From: Meiothermus sp.
Lineage (GTDB): Bacteria; Deinococcota; Deinococci; Deinococcales; Thermaceae
Assembly (NCBI RefSeq): GCF_026004055.1
Contig: NZ_BPIJ01000001.1
Location: 310,001-374,000 of the forward strand
Length of the DNA stretch: 64,000 nucleotides
Direction of reading: 5' to 3'
Shown here: positions 42,208-50,918 of the stretch, piece after piece
Numbering within the stretch: the first letter of the stretch is position 1
Layout of the letters: each line of letters opens with the position of its first letter
Translations under genes and position numbers: made by a program
Notes under the pieces: model-generated
What the model saw: only the letters and a program-made list of their open reading frames with translations
What the model was told of the DNA's origin: nothing
Databases searched by the model: none

Positions 42208-42981
42208 ATGAGTCCGACCCATTATCGTCTTTCGACCCGACTTGCCCGTCATCTTCGCAGCATGGGTTGTCAACTACCCCCCAAAGACCTGGCCGAGCAA
42301 CTGCTGGCTTCGCCGGGTCTGCCCAAGGGGGCTTGGGCTGGCGATCTCTTGCAGGACTTGTTGGACGGCCGTTTTGAGCAAAATGAGGCCGGGATTGGTT
42401 TGTGGGAGTGGAAGTATCCCTTTCCGGCTCAGGGAGAAGCCATTGTGGTGCTGGATATAGAGACCACCGGTCTTTCGCCCGAACAAAACGAGATCATCGA
42501 GCTGGCCCTGGTGCGGTTGGAAAAGGGGCAGCGCACGGTGTTTGAACGCCTGGTAAACCCCGGTGTTTCCATTCCCCCTTTTATCAGCCGCCTAACCGGG
42601 ATTCGCAACCAAGATGTGCGCGATGCAGCGGACATCCACACGGTTTTACAGCAAGCCCTGCCCCTGCTGGAGGATGCGACCCTGATTATTCAGAACGCTG
42701 GTTTTGACCTGGGCTTTTTAAAGCCTCGCCTCAGGCGGCTGGGGTACCAACTGGAGAATCCGGTAGTAGACACGATAAACTGGGCGCGCAAGGCGCTGCC
42801 GGGGTTGAGCAAACGCGGCTTAGATTCCCTTGCTTGGGCTTTCGACCTTGGCCCTATTGCGGATCGCCACCGAGCTTTAGGCGATGTAGAGACCACCCTT
42901 CAGGTAGCCCATGAGATGTACTACATGCTAACCGCAGGCAGACCCGTCCCGGCCCATCAACTTGCAGCAAGAGCCTACTAG
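42208..42981 (+). CDS. DEDDh 3'-5' exonuclease (DnaQ-like)
   Basis: A 257-residue protein. An N-terminal ~70-residue helical part is followed by an exonuclease domain: ExoI VVLDIETTG (Asp83, Glu85), ExoII around IIQNAGFDLGFL, and ExoIII HRALGDVETT (His221, Asp226). It may be a polymerase III epsilon-like proofreader or a separate repair exonuclease; the N-terminal part is not seen in E. coli epsilon. The ATG at 42208 is a choice; another in-frame ATG lies at 42169. Confidence 0.85.
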   Translation: MSPTHYRLSTRLARHLRSMGCQLPPKDLAEQLLASPGLPKGAWAGDLLQDLLDGRFEQNEAGIGLWEWKYPFPAQGEAIVVLDIETTGLSPEQNEIIELALVRLEKGQRTVFERLVNPGVSIPPFISRLTGIRNQDVRDAADIHTVLQQALPLLEDATLIIQNAGFDLGFLKPRLRRLGYQLENPVVDTINWARKALPGLSKRGLDSLAWAFDLGPIADRHRALGDVETTLQVAHEMYYMLTAGRPVPAHQLAARAY

Positions 42982-43037
42982 GATACCGTATGATCGCGCG
43001 CTACGTCCTCACCAGTACCTGTCTTAGCAGTGGAACC

Positions 43038-44108
43038 ATGAACCTGACCCAGTCGCTGCGGGTTTTTTTGCAGGGCAAAGATCGCATCGCCTTACGCGAC
43101 GAGGAGGGCGAAATCTACGATGGAATCGTAAACTGGCGGCAAAACCGCCTCGAGGGCCTGGCACCTTACTATGCCAAGCGGCGGTTGAACGTCAACGACA
43201 AAATTGCCCTGCACTTGGAGGGTGACGAGATAGGCCTGGAGGCCCTTACCCCGACGGCTAAGTCTGCAAGACCCCGCGCCACCGAGGTTGAGCGCTCGAG
43301 GCCACAGCTCCCTGAGCCTACCCCCGAAAAAACCGAGAAGCGGATCAAGGTCACGCCCTATCCCAAAGAGGTGATTTTCCCGCACAAGCCCGTGGCCAGC
43401 GAAGCGCCGGCGTTTTCGGCAGACCTCGAGGCCCTGGGTTTTTCCCGTGAGTCGGGAAGTGCACCCTGGGTGTTTAGGGCTGCTTTGGGCCGCCGAACCT
43501 TTCACCTGGCCCTAGCCAAGTTTGGCGAGATGGACGCCAAGGAATTGCTGGCCTACCGCCAGCAAGGCCGGGTGCAGTATGCCGCTATTGTGGCCGGAGA
43601 GTCCTCCAAACCCGAAGCCTTGGCCGAAATTGCCGCAGTGCGCCCTTCGGGACTGGTACAGATGGGCTTGGGTTTTGTTTCCCCGGAAGCCTTGCAGCGC
43701 CTGGTCAAGCTGCGGACTGCCTTTCCGGTAGGCCCCCTGGACGTCGAGCGGCTACTGCGGGAAGGCCGCATAGACCTGGAGTCCATTCAGGGCCTCGAGC
43801 GCGAAATCTCGGCGGTCTTGCGCGAGCGCAGTCACTTTTCGGCGGTCTTGACCCTGCTGGCAGAAATGCCGCCCCAGCAGGTTTTTTTGCTGGCTGATCT
43901 GATGCCCATGGCGCGGGAAATGTATCTCGAGGCCGACCACCTACAACAGGTGCTCGAGAGCCTCAGCAACCCCCCTTTTCTGCTGCTAAAGCGCCTTTCT
44001 CCGGGTGAGTTCCTGATGCGACAATCAGTAGAGCAGACCCTGGCCGACTGGGTCGAGTACGCCGAGGTTATGGCCCGCCGTCTGCAAGGGGTTTTGCAAG
44101 ATAAGTAA
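43038..44108 (+). CDS. hypothetical protein, about 356 residues
   Basis: I do not recognise this protein. Residues 1-75 form a small beta-rich unit (LRVFLQGKDRIALRDEEGEI) ending in EGLAPYYAKRRL; then a Pro/Lys/Arg-rich linker (about 80-125); then an alpha/beta region (ADLEALGFSRESGSAPWVFR, YAAIVAGESSKPEALAEIAA) that could be a nuclease-like or sensor domain; and a helical C-terminus. No signal peptide. It follows the exonuclease gene by about 57 nt and may share its transcript. The ATG at 43038 has no strong ribosome-binding site. Confidence 0.6.
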   Translation: MNLTQSLRVFLQGKDRIALRDEEGEIYDGIVNWRQNRLEGLAPYYAKRRLNVNDKIALHLEGDEIGLEALTPTAKSARPRATEVERSRPQLPEPTPEKTEKRIKVTPYPKEVIFPHKPVASEAPAFSADLEALGFSRESGSAPWVFRAALGRRTFHLALAKFGEMDAKELLAYRQQGRVQYAAIVAGESSKPEALAEIAAVRPSGLVQMGLGFVSPEALQRLVKLRTAFPVGPLDVERLLREGRIDLESIQGLEREISAVLRERSHFSAVLTLLAEMPPQQVFLLADLMPMAREMYLEADHLQQVLESLSNPPFLLLKRLSPGEFLMRQSVEQTLADWVEYAEVMARRLQGVLQDK

Positions 44109-44467
44109 ATGCCCGCTTCAAAAGGCTATCTTTTTGAACCCCGGAGCGGTTCAAACTCTGCCCAAACCGAGTACTGCACATCCCTGGTCACCAGGGAGTG
44201 GGGAGCGGCAGAGAAGACGCCTTTTTGAATCACGAAACTCCGACCAGACTGCGGTAGCGGTTGGTCGTGGGTAGTTCATCAGCACAGGGGTCTCCTGGAA
44301 ACTTGAAACCCAAACACCCGTGGGCCCGGCCCACGCTTGGGTGCGCTACCTGCTGGCCCAGACGCATTCTCGGTTTCGTGGGTGGCCGCGTCTGTTAGCG
44401 CGATGGGGTTGAGCCGACCCATTGCGAAGTTTGCAAGCAAAAAGTACCGATTTTTTGAAGCGCTTTA
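44109..44467. other. gene-free region with repeat fragments
   Basis: This 359-nt stretch holds an inverted pair TTCAAAAGGC (about 44116) and GCCTTTTTGAA (about 44219), and a partial, reversed copy of the family D element at about 44285-44403. I see no gene or RNA in it. Confidence 0.5.
44285..44403 (-). repeat. partial family D repeat
   Basis: Reversed, it reads CAGACGCGGCCACCCACGAA, GCGTCTGGGCCAGCA, then CGTGGGCCGGGCCCACGGGT and GTTTCAAGTTTCCAGG. This matches the bodies of the copies at 48503 and 54350. Only a damaged left end and no right end are visible. Confidence 0.6.
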
Positions 44468-44836
44468 CTATTGCGCACTCTCGAGATCCGGCCGCAAGCG
44501 CACCGCCTCGCGCAAATACACGTGCTTGACCTGCTTTTGAGGAACCTCGGTGTTCCATAGCATCATCACCCGGATGACCCTGGGCAAAGCGCCCGGCACC
44601 GGTATTTCGCGGGAGTTAATGAGGGGAACCATCTGCATTCCTAGCTGCCGGGCGGCCTCGGCGGGAAAGGCCGCGCGAAGGTCGTCGGTCAGGGTGAAAA
44701 ACATGGCTCCAATGGTGTCAAAGTCTGTGATCTGGTTGACCTCGAGCATCTTCTGCAATAGCTCGCGGGTCGCACTCAGAATAGCCTCGCGCGTATCTTC
44801 TTCAACCGTAATAGCGCCCCGCACCCCTCGCATCAT
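44468..44836 (-). CDS. aroH: chorismate mutase AroH
   Basis: A 122-residue AroH-class monofunctional chorismate mutase, which converts chorismate to prephenate for Phe and Tyr synthesis. [35 protein letters not shown], and [12 protein letters not shown] are diagnostic of this trimeric fold. The start ATG at 44836 is followed by a second ATG; TAAAAT lies 7 nt upstream on the minus strand, implying a leaderless transcript. It is divergent from rpmE. Confidence 0.94.
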   Translation of the reverse strand: MMRGVRGAITVEEDTREAILSATRELLQKMLEVNQITDFDTIGAMFFTLTDDLRAAFPAEAARQLGMQMVPLINSREIPVPGALPRVIRVMMLWNTEVPQKQVKHVYLREAVRLRPDLESAQ

Positions 44837-44843
44837 CGCGGCG

Positions 44844-44849
44844 ATTTTA
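44844..44849 (-). promoter_or_regulatory. -10 box of aroH (leaderless)
   Basis: TAAAAT on the minus strand, 7 nt before the ATG at 44836. Confidence 0.5.
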
Positions 44850-44856
44850 TCCCAGC

Positions 44857-44885
44857 TTGCCCTTCCCGCCTAGACCTGTTATAGT
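44857..44885 (+). promoter_or_regulatory. rpmE promoter
   Basis: TTGCCC (44857-44862), 17-nt spacer, TATAGT (44880-44885). Transcription should start near 44892, leaving a leader of about 37 nt with GGGAG before rpmE. The aroH and rpmE promoters lie back to back. Confidence 0.6.
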
Positions 44886-44928
44886 GCATAAGTTGACTGC
44901 ACGGCCAAATCCGTGCCCGGGAGAGAGC

Positions 44929-45156
44929 ATGAAAGAGAAAATTCACCCCAAGCTGGTTCCCTGCAAAATCATCTGCAACGGTGAAGTAGTCATGCAGACC
45001 TACAGCACCAAGCCCGAGATTCATGTCGAGGTTTGGAGCGGTAACCACCCCTTCTGGACAGGCCAGCAACGCTTTGTGGACACCGAGGGCCGGGTCGAGA
45101 AGTTCCAGAAGAAGTTCGGCGGCACCTACGGCAAGAAAGCCAACAAAAAGCAGTAA
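44929..45156 (+). CDS. rpmE: 50S ribosomal protein L31
   Basis: A 75-residue L31 ([20 protein letters not shown]). Conserved parts include [36 protein letters not shown]. Only Cys12 and Cys16 remain; the later CXXC pair that completes the zinc site in C+ forms is replaced by WSGN. It is therefore a zinc-independent or impaired form. The ATG is set by the upstream GGGAGAGAG and by the conserved N-terminus; the open frame extends upstream without meaning. Confidence 0.95.
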   Translation: MKEKIHPKLVPCKIICNGEVVMQTYSTKPEIHVEVWSGNHPFWTGQQRFVDTEGRVEKFQKKFGGTYGKKANKKQ

Positions 45157-45172
45157 TCCCCTCCGATTGCAG

Positions 45173-45202
45173 ACAGGCGAGCCTTTGCTCGCCTGTTTTT
45201 TG
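45173..45202 (+). terminator. rpmE intrinsic terminator
   Basis: ACAGGCGAGC and GCTCGCCTGT form a 10-bp stem with a CTTT loop region, followed by six T. It lies 17 nt after the rpmE stop codon. Confidence 0.9.
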
Positions 45203-45570
45203 CCGGGGTTGGTTGAGGTAAGCACGCCTGGTTTTTGGCGTCCTTGGTTGAGTTTTCCCTCATCCCGGCGGGAAGTGTGAAGCCCCACACCGATGGAACA
45301 ACTGGTTAGGCGCTAAACCAACGCCGGAGTTGAAACTTCCCGTCGGGTACTTGTTGTGTTTCTCACCATCACACCTCACTTGGTGAGGCGTGATGTACCC
45401 GCTACAGCAAAGCACTGTACCGGGTGCTCTTAGAAGGGTTGTTCGCGGCATCTGCAATGCCTCTGGGTCGGCTATAGGCGATGGACTACTGACCTTCGAA
45501 GGGATGCCAGCGGTCGAGGCTTTATCATCTGCCAGCAGTGCCCCCCCATGCGATATGCTAGGCCCCGGCT
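45203..45570. other. gene-free region with nested inverted repeats
   Basis: This 368-nt stretch contains CGGGTAC (45344-45350) and GTACCCG (45395-45401) enclosing a second palindrome CACCTCACTTGGTGAGG, and a pair GGCGGGAAGT / ACTTCCCGTC further left. These look like remains of another small element. TATGCT at about 45555 may be the tdk -10 box. No gene seen. Confidence 0.45.
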
Positions 45571-46179
45571 ATGAGCATGCCCCATCTTCCGCACCACCAG
45601 GGTTGGATTGAAGTTGTGGTTGGGCCGATGTTCTCGGGAAAGTCCGACGAGCTAATTCGGCGTATCAAGCGGGCCTTAATTGCCCGGCAGCGGGTGCTGG
45701 TATTCAAGCCGCGCCTGGACGACCGCTACCATGCCACCGACGTCTTTAGCCACGATGGCAGGCGGGCCGAAGCCGTCCCGGTGCGGGACTCGGCTGAGCT
45801 TCGGGTTCATTTGACCGACCCCCTGCCCGATGTGGTGGCCGTGGACGAGGCGCAGTTTTTCGATGCAGGCCTGGTCGGGCTGGTGCTCGAACTCGCCGAC
45901 AAGGGGGTACGGGTAATTTGCGCCGGGCTGGATATGGATTTTCGGGGAGAGCCCTTTGGCATCATGCCCGACCTGCTGAGCCGGGCCGAATACGTGGAGA
46001 AACTCTACGCGGTGTGTCCGGTATGCGGAGCCCCCGCAACCCGCACCCAGCGCTTCGTCAACGGAAAACCCGCCCGATACGACGATCCGGTCATTTTGGT
46101 GGGGGCCAGCGAAGCCTACGAACCGCGCTGCCGCAAGTGCCACACCGTGGTGACCCAGGAGGTGCAGGAGATTCTCTAA
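45571..46179 (+). CDS. tdk: thymidine kinase
   Basis: A 202-residue type II thymidine kinase of the salvage pathway. P-loop [19 protein letters not shown], the lasso-region aromatic residues around [14 protein letters not shown], and a zinc site formed by CPVC and CRKC are present. A family A element begins within 3 nt of its stop codon. ATG at 45571 is followed by another at 45577; either may be used. Confidence 0.95.
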   Translation: MSMPHLPHHQGWIEVVVGPMFSGKSDELIRRIKRALIARQRVLVFKPRLDDRYHATDVFSHDGRRAEAVPVRDSAELRVHLTDPLPDVVAVDEAQFFDAGLVGLVLELADKGVRVICAGLDMDFRGEPFGIMPDLLSRAEYVEKLYAVCPVCGAPATRTQRFVNGKPARYDDPVILVGASEAYEPRCRKCHTVVTQEVQEIL

Positions 46180-46181
46180 AT

Positions 46182-46386
46182 GCTCTGGTAACAAAGTATG
46201 TGACGCTGGCCTTCTCCCGCCATTGCGAGCATCCGCAGGATGCGAAGCAATCCAGAATCTCTGGCGCAGCTAGCCAGGTCAAACCTAATCTGGATTGCTT
46301 CGTCGGCGGGGGCCTCCTCGCAATGACAAGGTAGTCACATTTGGATTTGTAAGGGCAAAGTGACGAAAATCAGATTACCAGACCAC
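46182..46386. mobile_element. family A element, copy 2 (205 bp, uninterrupted)
   Basis: Ends GCTCTGGTAAC and ATTACCAGACCAC. It contains CATTGCGAGCATCCGCAGG, GCGAAGCAATCCAG, then the complementary arm ATTGCTTCGTCGG...CTCGCAATGACAA. It lacks the 72-bp insertion of copy 1 and so represents the empty form. It starts directly after the tdk stop codon. Confidence 0.8.
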
Positions 46387-46389
46387 TTA

Positions 46390-46729
46390 GTGGTCTGGTA
46401 ACAAAATACGCAGTATGGGGTTTAGCCTTCAGAACGCGCCGTGTCTCGTAAACCTGGGCCTTCGGTGCCTTGCCTGTACGGTCATGCAAAAAGCACCCCA
46501 CCCCGCTTCGCCCCTTCCCTCCCCTACTGCGTAGGGGAGGCCAGGTGGGGTGGCTGACTTGGCCCTTCACGCAGCGGATTGGGGGCCTTGCCTGATACCC
46601 TCCCCCACCCTCCCTACGCGGTAGGGAGGGCGTTTTTAGGCCATCTCGGGGGCCGAAGTGGGATGGAATCTTTACATCGATGTATTCGGTGTGCGGTACA
46701 TAACTTCGGAAATTTAGTTACCAGACCAC
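46390..46729 (+). mobile_element. family B element, copy 2 (340 bp)
   Basis: Same ends and length as copies 1 and 3. It is separated from the family A element only by TTA, so the two elements share a TA-type junction. Contains the two palindromic G/C-rich stem-loops. Confidence 0.85.
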
Positions 46730-46822
46730 TAAAAGACCTTGGTATTTGCTGCCCCGTCGTATAGGTGCCTATGCACTCTCAGAGGAATCCTAAAAGTCGT
46801 TGCGAGCGTCCGCAGTAATCTA

Positions 46823-46912
46823 TCGCGGTTCCCACCAAAAGGGCCCACGCGGTGACTCGTATTGTAGTCCCTACAGCAAAAACCGCTGTAGGGACTATTT
46901 GTAGGAACCGCT
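46823..46912 (-). repeat. family C repeat, copy on the minus strand
   Basis: A 90-bp copy in reverse orientation (TCGCGGTTCCCACC ... GTAGGAACCGCT). The flanks share CTA (46820-46822 and 46913-46915). AGTCCCTAC and its complement form the inner hairpin. Confidence 0.7.
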
Positions 46913-46954
46913 CTAAGACCAAGCAAGCCGACGGTTGCCCGGCCAAATTTCGAT

Positions 46955-47359
46955 TTACTTCTTGCGCTTGTGGGGGGTTTTACGGGCTTTTTGCAGGATT
47001 AGCTCGAGCACCCCCCCTTTGAGGGAAGCCTGGGCGCTATTGGGGCGGATGGCCTCGGGCAAGGTGAGGGTACGGCGGAACGAGCCTGCGGGACGTTCCT
47101 GGCGGGCATAACTGCCTATTACTGAATGCCGCACACCAGCCAAGGTAATGGTCTGGCCCTCCTCGAGCAGCTCCAGATCCTCGTTTTTTACACCGGGCAC
47201 GTCTACCAAAATGCGAAACTGCGTTCCTTCGTCCAATACGTCTACTGCCGGCACCCATTCGCCCAGGGCTTCTTGCGAAGCAAAGCGCCTCGAGAGCTCG
47301 TCGAGTTGCTGGCGGATGGCTTGTAGACGCTCAACTGCGTCATAGCGCTCGATGGTCAT
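46955..47359 (-). CDS. Hsp20/alpha-crystallin small heat-shock protein
   Basis: A 134-residue small heat-shock protein, an ATP-independent holdase. The alpha-crystallin domain occupies about residues 35-125: FRILVDVPGVKNEDLELLEE, SFRRTLTLPEAI, and the typical GGVLELILQK. A C-terminal KKTPHKRKK-like basic tail follows. Start at 47359 is chosen because TATCCT ends 7 nt before it. It is divergent from miaA with starts about 40 nt apart. Confidence 0.88.
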   Translation of the reverse strand: MTIERYDAVERLQAIRQQLDELSRRFASQEALGEWVPAVDVLDEGTQFRILVDVPGVKNEDLELLEEGQTITLAGVRHSVIGSYARQERPAGSFRRTLTLPEAIRPNSAQASLKGGVLELILQKARKTPHKRKK

Positions 47360-47366
47360 GGCGTTG

Positions 47367-47372
47367 AGGATA
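47367..47372 (-). promoter_or_regulatory. -10 box of the hsp20 gene (leaderless)
   Basis: TATCCT on the minus strand, 7 nt before the ATG at 47359. No heat-shock operator was recognised. Confidence 0.4.
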
Positions 47373-47400
47373 TCATGATTGGAGCAAGTTGCCATGAGCC

Positions 47401-48333
47401 ATGCCTGATACCCCCCAGCCCCCTCATCTCATCCCTGTCCTAACCGGACCAACGGCGACCGGCAAGACCGAGCTGGCCTTGCGCTTGGGTCGTTTGTTTC
47501 CGCTGGCGGTGGTCTCTGCTGATGCCAGCATGGTGTACCAGGGAATGGACATCGGAACCGCCAAGCCCAGTCTGGCCGAGCGACAGCAGGTCAGGCATTA
47601 TCTGATAGACCTTCTACACCCCGACCAACCCTTTAGCGTCTGGGATTATGTGCGCGAGGCCGAAGCAGCCATCGCTACCATCCTCGAGCAAAATCAAATC
47701 CCCCTGGTAGTGGGCGGAAGCGGTTATTACATCAGGGCCCTATCGGAGGGGCTCCACCCGCTTCCCCCACCCGACCTAGAGCTCCAGACCCAGCTTTGGG
47801 AGGTGATAGCGACGCGGGGGCCAGGCTCTTTGTTGGCCGAGCTCGAGGCGGCCAGCCCCGAGGATGCTGTGCGGGTGCAGCGCAACCCCCGCCGATTGGT
47901 ACGGGCGGTAGAGGTTTTACGCCGCACCGGCGTGCCGCCGGCCAAGATTCCCAGACGGGCACCCCGGTTCCGGTATCAAAAACTAATCTTGTGGCCCCCC
48001 TGGGAATGGCTCGAGCCTCGCCTAAAAGCCCGGGTCGAACAGATGTTCGAGCAAGGCCTGGTGCAGGAAGTCGAAGGCTTGCTGGTTAGGTATCCTCAAA
48101 TGCCCACCGCTCTGCAGAGTATCGGCTACAAGGAAGTTGCGGGCTTTTTGCAGGGAAAATACACGCTCGAGGAAGCCCAGGAGGCCGTAGTGTTGGCTAC
48201 GCGGGCCTATGCCAAACGCCAGTACACCTGGTTCCGCAAGGAACCCGGCCGGGTAAGCTTTTTGCCTTTTGGCGCCGATGCAGCCTGGGCTGGGGTGCAG
48301 AGCTGGTTTGAAAGCAGCATCCAGGGTTTTTGA
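47401..48333 (+). CDS. miaA: tRNA dimethylallyltransferase MiaA
   Basis: A 310-residue enzyme adding the isopentenyl group to A37 of tRNAs reading UNN codons. P-loop [46 protein letters not shown], and [13 protein letters not shown] are diagnostic; the C-terminal [15 protein letters not shown] is also typical. Together with mnmE and tsaB it makes this window rich in tRNA-modification genes. Confidence 0.95.
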   Translation: MPDTPQPPHLIPVLTGPTATGKTELALRLGRLFPLAVVSADASMVYQGMDIGTAKPSLAERQQVRHYLIDLLHPDQPFSVWDYVREAEAAIATILEQNQIPLVVGGSGYYIRALSEGLHPLPPPDLELQTQLWEVIATRGPGSLLAELEAASPEDAVRVQRNPRRLVRAVEVLRRTGVPPAKIPRRAPRFRYQKLILWPPWEWLEPRLKARVEQMFEQGLVQEVEGLLVRYPQMPTALQSIGYKEVAGFLQGKYTLEEAQEAVVLATRAYAKRQYTWFRKEPGRVSFLPFGADAAWAGVQSWFESSIQGF

Positions 48334-48859
48334 TCTGAATTCTGGCTCTCTGGTCTGCTATCCCTGAACCACCCCTCGAGGTTGCCCATTCGCTGCAGCG
48401 TGCATTACCGGCTACAGCAACAGCCTCTGTAGGCAGTATGCGTGGGAATCGGCTTTGGAAGGGAAACGCTCTCCTCGCCGACTGTCAGGAGGGGGCGCTT
48501 TATTGCACTCTTCACAGACGCGGCCGCCCACGAAAACTAGAACGCGTCTGGGCCAGCATGCAGCACACCCAAGCCTGGGCTGGGCCCGGCCCACGGGTGT
48601 TTGGGGTTCGAGTTTCCAGGCGGCCCGTATTTTGTGTGGGACAAAGCTTTCTCGAAGTCGAATGGCCCAAAATAGGTGAAGAGCGCTCTTACAGATTGTC
48701 CCATCGACCCACAAGTTGGCTCGTCTTGCGGGGCCCCAAAGAGAAGTTCGAATAGGAGGGAACCACACCTCGGCGCCTACCGGCGCGAAGGCGAATCGCT
48801 CGGATGGGGCTTTCCACGGAGCTTCCCTTGCTTTGTCCACACCTGCTAGACTTGGGGCC
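48334..48859. other. gene-free region holding a family D element
   Basis: Apart from the family D element (48503-48688) this region carries no gene I can support. TAGACT at 48847-48852 ends 7 nt before the proC ATG and is probably its -10 box. Confidence 0.5.
48503..48688 (+). mobile_element. family D element, copy of about 186 bp
   Basis: Left end GCACTCTTCACAGA (degenerate) and right end GGTGAAGAGCGCTC. The body CGCGGCCGCCCACGAAAAC ... CGCGTCTGGGCCAGCA ... GGGCCCGGCCCACGGGTGTT matches the copies at 44285 and 54350. No ORF of note. Confidence 0.7.
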
Positions 48860-49642
48860 ATGAAATTGGCCATTGTGGGTGTGGGCAAGATGGGCAAAAG
48901 CATTTTAGAGGGGTTGCTGCGGGCCGAGATGCTCGAGCCGGGCGAGATTGGCATCCTGGATACCCCCGAGCGCACCCAAGAGGTGGTTTATGAGACCGGG
49001 GTCACGCCCCTCACACTCGAAGACTTGCGCCGCTGTGAGCGGATCCTGCTGAGTGTGCAACCCAAGGATATTGCGACCCTGGCTCCCCAGATTGCCCACC
49101 CCAACACCGGCTACATCTCCATTATGGCCGGGGTGTCTACAGCTGTGCTTTCGCGCCGTCTGGGCACCCGGCGGGTGGTACGCTGCATGCCCAACCTGGC
49201 CGCCACCATCGGCAAAAGCTCTACCGCCATCACCGGCCCCCGCGAGGCCGAGGAGGCCGGCGATCTGGCTTTTGCAAGGGCTTTGTTCACCACAGTAGGT
49301 GACGTTTACGACCTACCCGAACGCCTGTTCGATGCCTTTACCGGTATGTCGGCCTCGGCCCCGGCTTATGTGGCGGTGGTGGCGGAAGCCCTGGCCGACG
49401 GGGGAGTTAGGCAAGGTATCCCGCGGGCCCAGGCCCTGCGGCTTGCGGCGGATGTGCTTATTGCCACTGGCGAGCTCTTACGCAAGAAGCACCCGGCGGT
49501 GCTCAAGGATGAGGTCAGTAGCCCTGGTGGCACCACCATCTACGGCTTGGCAGCGCTCGAGGCCCGCGCCGTGCGGGCAGCCCTGATCGAGGCCGTGGAG
49601 GCTGCAACCCTGCGGGGTCACGAGTTGGGCAGGGAAGAGTAG
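48860..49642 (+). CDS. proC: pyrroline-5-carboxylate reductase
   Basis: A 260-residue enzyme for the last step of proline synthesis. Rossmann motif [44 protein letters not shown], and the C-terminal [17 protein letters not shown] are characteristic. The start is fixed by the Rossmann strand and by TAGACT 7 nt upstream (leaderless); the longer open frame from 48716 is not coding. Confidence 0.95.
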   Translation: MKLAIVGVGKMGKSILEGLLRAEMLEPGEIGILDTPERTQEVVYETGVTPLTLEDLRRCERILLSVQPKDIATLAPQIAHPNTGYISIMAGVSTAVLSRRLGTRRVVRCMPNLAATIGKSSTAITGPREAEEAGDLAFARALFTTVGDVYDLPERLFDAFTGMSASAPAYVAVVAEALADGGVRQGIPRAQALRLAADVLIATGELLRKKHPAVLKDEVSSPGGTTIYGLAALEARAVRAALIEAVEAATLRGHELGREE

Positions 49643-49791
49643 TTATCGGGTTGTGGTGAAACCCTTGCACACTACCGCCAGCGAGCCAAAAGCAAACCAC
49701 TGCGACCGCTTAAGGGCCTCTCTACGGCAGGAGGTTTGAGTTTAGTTCGAATGCACCCCTATTTGCCTCGAGTGGGCGTAGCATAAAACAG

Positions 49792-50343
49792 ATGAAGCGC
49801 TTCTTGACCCTTGGATTGCTGCTGTTGGGGACGCTGGCGGCACCTACGGCCTACTACCCCAATGGCCTCGGCTACTCCTGGACGTACTCCTCCGGCATGG
49901 AGCAAGTGTTTACCCGCGAGCAAAACGGAATGTTGGTGTTTGAGCGGCGCCTGGCCAAGCAGCCGGTGAGCGCCGACCTGCTGCGCTACACCCCGGATAA
50001 GGGGGTGCTTTTGGAAGGCCTGATAGTGGGAAAGGCAGTGCAGCGTTATAACCCACCGCTACAGTTATTTCCGGCCCCGCTCCTGGTACTAGGGCAGGAG
50101 TGGGGCGGTCGCAGCAACTTCGAGGGCCAGAGTGTGGCCCTGCTGGGCAAAGTTTTGCGCATCGAGGGCGTCAATGTGCCGGCAGGCCGCTTCAATGCCT
50201 ATGTGATCCGCACCTCCACCGTGACCAGTGGGGGTGGTAGCCAGGTGATGGAAATTTATTTTGTTCCTGGGGTGGGTATTGTTCGCTACGCCACGCCAGA
50301 TGGCGCTACAGTTGACCTGGTGAAGTTCAGTGTGCCTAAATAG
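49792..50343 (+). CDS. exported protein of unknown function
   Basis: A 183-residue protein with signal peptide (MKRFLTLGLLLLGTLAAPTA). The mature part is beta-rich (GLGYSWTYSSGMEQVF, GRFNAYVIRTSTVTSGGG, EIYFVPGVGIVRYATPDGAT), similar in style to secreted lipid- or ligand-binding barrels whose last strands read 'apGvGivk'. I cannot name the family. TAGCAT ends 7 nt before the ATG. It is followed 3 nt later by the adenosine-kinase-like gene. Confidence 0.7.
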   Translation: MKRFLTLGLLLLGTLAAPTAYYPNGLGYSWTYSSGMEQVFTREQNGMLVFERRLAKQPVSADLLRYTPDKGVLLEGLIVGKAVQRYNPPLQLFPAPLLVLGQEWGGRSNFEGQSVALLGKVLRIEGVNVPAGRFNAYVIRTSTVTSGGGSQVMEIYFVPGVGIVRYATPDGATVDLVKFSVPK

Positions 50344-50346
50344 GGT

Positions 50347-50835
50347 ATGGAGCTTCAAATTGTACGGGTCGAGAAACCGGAGAATCTGAACGTTATCCTG
50401 GGCATGAGCCACTTCATCAAGACCGTCGAGGACTTGCACGAGGCCCTGGTAACGGCGGTTCCGGGAATCAAATTTGGACTCGCTTTTTGCGAAGCCTCCG
50501 GCAAGCGCCTGATTCGCAAGAGCGGCACCTCGGAGGAGCTCGTCGATCTGGCCGTCCGGAACGCCTTAGCCATTGGGGCAGGCCACTCCTTTCTAATCGT
50601 GCTGGGAGAGGGGTATTTTCCCATCAACGTTTTGCACGCTGTCAGGGCGTGCCCTGAGGTGGTTCGGGTCTTTGCCGCTACCGCCAACCCGCTTTCGGTA
50701 ATTGTGGCCGAACAAGACGACCAGCGCGGAATTGTAGGAGTTTTGGATGGCCAGAAGCCGCTCGGGGTGGAAGCGGAGGAGGACATTCGGTGGCGCAAGG
50801 ACATCCTGCGCAGGTTTGGTTACAAGCTCGGTTAG
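50347..50835 (+). CDS. adenosine-specific kinase family protein (PF04008 type)
   Basis: A 162-residue protein of the small family known as adenosine-specific kinase. Typical parts are NVILGMSHFIKTVEDLHEAL, GAGHSFLIVLGEGYFPINVL, FAATANPLSVIVAE and GIVGVLDGQKPLGVE. The family is found in archaea and thermophiles; the kinase activity claim rests on limited work. It lies in a likely two-gene unit with the preceding exported protein. Confidence 0.85.
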   Translation: MELQIVRVEKPENLNVILGMSHFIKTVEDLHEALVTAVPGIKFGLAFCEASGKRLIRKSGTSEELVDLAVRNALAIGAGHSFLIVLGEGYFPINVLHAVRACPEVVRVFAATANPLSVIVAEQDDQRGIVGVLDGQKPLGVEAEEDIRWRKDILRRFGYKLG

Positions 50836-50906
50836 GTACGGCGCTTCAGGGGAGTAGCTAGGGGCTTGGAATGTGGACAACACTGGAATGTGCGGCATTG
50901 GTTTAT

Positions 50907-50912
50907 TATGCT
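50907..50912 (+). promoter_or_regulatory. -10 box of bcp (leaderless)
   Basis: TATGCT ends 6 nt before the ATG at 50919, favouring that start over the longer frame from 50871. Confidence 0.45.
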
Positions 50913-50918
50913 TTTGCT

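Noticed and set aside
44140-44160. tRNA-like GGTTCAAA segments (also 48605 and 49743)
   Set aside because: No acceptor stem, D arm or anticodon arm could be built around them; no tRNA was found in the window by eye.
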